Shown piece by piece: positions 4,357-5,616 of a stretch of 5,616 bases of DNA (positions within the stretch are counted from its first letter, which is position 1; each line of letters starts with the position of its first letter). The notes under the pieces were generated by a model. The model did no database searches. It saw only the letters and a list, made by a program, of their open reading frames with translations, and was not told where the DNA came from. The translations under genes were made by a program, and so were the position numbers. Source of the DNA: Candidatus Saccharimonadota bacterium (GTDB taxonomy: Bacteria > Patescibacteriota > Saccharimonadia > Saccharimonadales > UBA10212); assembly GCA_028288985.1 (NCBI GenBank), contig JAQGHE010000014.1, positions 1 to 5,616 on the forward strand, in the 5' to 3' direction.

Positions 4357-5277
4357 TTATTCTACAACTTTGTGTTTGTCTGTTCCCGTATCCAATAGGT
4401 TCAGTAACGATTCCGTAGCCCAATCGCTGGCTCGTTTTGTAGCTTCAAAGGTATTGTATGCTGTGCTCTCATTAGAGCAATAAAATACATCCAGCGGTAA
4501 ATCTTTATAAGCCTTATCTTCCGGGGTCCAATCCAAGAAGGCGCGCAGCCGTCCGTTTTGCAGTTCAACCAATAAATCTTCTTCATTAACTACCGAATCT
4601 GTCAGGCAAGTTATTAAAGCCTCGTCCTTAATCGCGGATAATTTCTCTTTGTTCAGCCAGCCTGTTCCAGCTTCGCCCGATACGCAAAAACAGATAATAT
4701 CGCTGGACTTTAGCAGTTCATCAAGCTCCATTTTTTGATAAGATGACTCCTTCTCACTTTTGCTCCAATAGGCAACTTTCTTGGCGCCAGCACCGCTAAA
4801 AAGATCTGCCAATCTTGAGCCGACGTGTCCAAAGCCAACTATTCCAACCTGTTGCTCGGATATTCCGCGAATGGTTTGAAAAGTTTTGTCACCGGTGCGG
4901 CCCAGAGCAAATAAATTCCTGGTCATCGCCAAGGCAGCAGTGAACGCCCACTCGGCAACAGCATCGGCATTTGCGTGAGGCGCGTTGGCAATCGCTATGC
5001 CCTTTTTAGCCGCTAGCTCCCATCCGGGGATAAAACCTTTGTAGGCTGTGCCGGTAAAAACAATTGCTTTTAGTTCATCGGCAGACTCCAGGACCTTGTC
5101 TGTTACTTTTTCAATACCGCCTAGAATATAGCCGACTTTGCCGCTCAGTGCCGCAATCAACTCCTACTCAGTAGCTTGCGTTTTATCTAGCCGTTCCACT
5201 TCGTAGCCGGCAGTCTCAATTTTTTTTACATGCTCATCAAAGATAAACAGCGAATCGGTTACCAAGATCTTATTCAT
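4357..5277 (-). pseudogene. D-2-hydroxyacid dehydrogenase-like gene interrupted by in-frame TAG
   Basis: This reads as one gene of about 306 codons. The first 37 codons (MNKILVTDSLFIFDEHVKKI to KTQATE) form the usual N-terminal strand and helix of D-isomer-specific 2-hydroxyacid dehydrogenases, NAD-dependent cytosolic enzymes that reduce 2-keto acids. Codon 38 is TAG, and the same frame continues at once with ELIAALSGKVGYILGG through to a normal TAA. The remainder has the NAD-binding glycine motif GFGHVG within GIVGFGHVGSRLADL and the family segment NADAVAEWAFTAALAMTRN. The usual catalytic Arg is replaced in LTDSVVNEEDL, where relatives read roughly ARGxxVDE. The His of the TPH motif is also absent (NESTAYNT). 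Either it is a decaying gene, or a restart at TTG 5160 makes a shortened protein of 267 residues, but no good ribosome site precedes that TTG. It begins 5 bases after the kinase-like gene. Confidence 0.8.
5164..5166 (-). other. In-frame amber (TAG) codon inside the dehydrogenase-like gene
   Basis: The minus strand reads GAG TAG GAG TTG here, in one continuous frame with homologous protein sequence on both sides. Relatives, as I remember them, have ATEEEL in this place, so a single G-to-T change of GAG would explain it. TAG also terminates the helicase and the 122-538 gene, so general reassignment of TAG is unlikely. Confidence 0.8.
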
Positions 5278-5282
5278 TATTG

Positions 5283-5616
5283 TTATTCTACTCCGTTTCC
5301 CGAGCCATCAATTTCTGTATCTGCATATTGTCTTGGATTATCACGGGCGAAGTACCTATCCTCTCCTGCGAACCACTGCTCCCACTGCTCGCGCATATGC
5401 TCGCCATCCCGCTCCAGCCCCCGCTTAAGGCAAAGCTCGCGTGGCGCCTCTACCCAAACAGTATAAGTAAGATACGGCCTAAATTCTTTACGAGCAGAAG
5501 TAACTCCCTCCCAAATCATAATCGGTGTAACTGGCTGATCTCGTACAGGTTCGGGCTTGTGATCTTCCGCCCATTTACTGCGTTCGTAGCTTAAGGTTTT
5601 GGCTCCGGATTTTATC
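5283..5616 (-). CDS. Uridine kinase-like P-loop NTPase, C-terminal part
   Basis: The frame is open from the right edge to TAA at 5283, giving about 110 visible residues; the real start lies outside the window. The ATG at 5519 is internal, because the 32 codons before it (ending VRDQPVTPI) are in frame and continue the protein sensibly. The visible part has a core strand and loop MIWEGVTSARKEFRPYL, a strand YTVWVEAP, then the arginine-rich lid-like helix LCLKRGLERDG and an aromatic segment EQWEQWFAGEDRYFARDNP, ending in YADTEIDG. This matches the C-terminal half of uridine kinase-like/AAA-type small-molecule kinases, where EG(V/T)S and the Arg cluster contribute to phosphate transfer. The Walker A motif would lie further right and cannot be checked. 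The substrate could be a nucleoside or another small molecule. The gene precedes the dehydrogenase-like gene by 5 bases and is probably cotranscribed. Confidence 0.78.
   Translation of the reverse strand, partial: IKSGAKTLSYERSKWAEDHKPEPVRDQPVTPIMIWEGVTSARKEFRPYLTYTVWVEAPRELCLKRGLERDGEHMREQWEQWFAGEDRYFARDNPRQYADTEIDGSGNGVE

Noticed and set aside
5164..5166. Reassigned TAG or UGA-glycine genetic code
   Set aside because: TAG ends the helicase and the 122-538 gene, and TGA ends four genes at their expected lengths, so the standard bacterial code explains the window.
5283..5519. Complete 78-residue protein starting at ATG 5519
   Set aside because: The frame stays open to the right edge and the added residues continue the kinase-like fold, so the ATG is internal.

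Overview
This looks like a stretch of a small, compact bacterial genome. Almost every gene lies on the minus strand, and neighbours overlap or sit a few bases apart. A PIF1-type helicase with a C-terminal DNA-binding module, a small two-helix membrane protein and a run of small housekeeping-type enzymes resemble what I know from candidate-phyla-radiation bacteria such as Saccharibacteria. This assignment is inference: there is no taxonomic marker in the window. TAA, TGA and TAG all occur as terminal stops at sensible gene ends, so the standard bacterial code (11) fits, and the UGA-glycine code of Absconditabacteria/Gracilibacteria does not.

Layout, read in the direction of transcription (right to left). 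The right edge holds the C-terminal part of a uridine-kinase-like P-loop protein (5283-5616). Five bases later begins a D-2-hydroxyacid dehydrogenase-like gene (4357-5277) that is cut by an in-frame TAG at codon 38. A small membrane protein (4098-4352), an unrecognised protein of 80-90 residues (3792-4067), a VOC/glyoxalase-fold protein (3425-3799), an FMN split-barrel protein (2961-3422), a 36-codon stub of a peptidase E-like (S51) gene (2851-2961) and an RBBP9/YdeN-type alpha/beta hydrolase (2275-2847) follow. These eight genes form one probable operon, with two overlapping junctions and several gaps of 2-5 bases. No internal promoter was recognised, and the operon's own promoter lies beyond the right edge.

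The operon ends at a 113-base spacer (2162-2274). On the plus strand this spacer contains an isolated middle piece of a tRNA-Thr(GGT): a complete anticodon arm, variable loop and T loop, with no matching acceptor stem. To its left is the PIF1-like helicase (635-2161), which has a TATACT box almost touching its ATG. A TATAAT box in the 51-base gap after it probably starts transcription of an unrecognised 138-residue protein (122-538), for which a TTG start is best supported. Below that stop are two consecutive perfect 10-bp hairpins (57-106), then a strong ribosome binding site and the first codons of another minus-strand gene that runs off the left edge.

No CRISPR array, insertion sequence, integrase or recognisable defence operon is visible. 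The most notable signals are the orphan tRNA-Thr segment, the amber codon inside the dehydrogenase, the truncated peptidase E start that is still tightly coupled to its neighbours, and the tandem hairpins.
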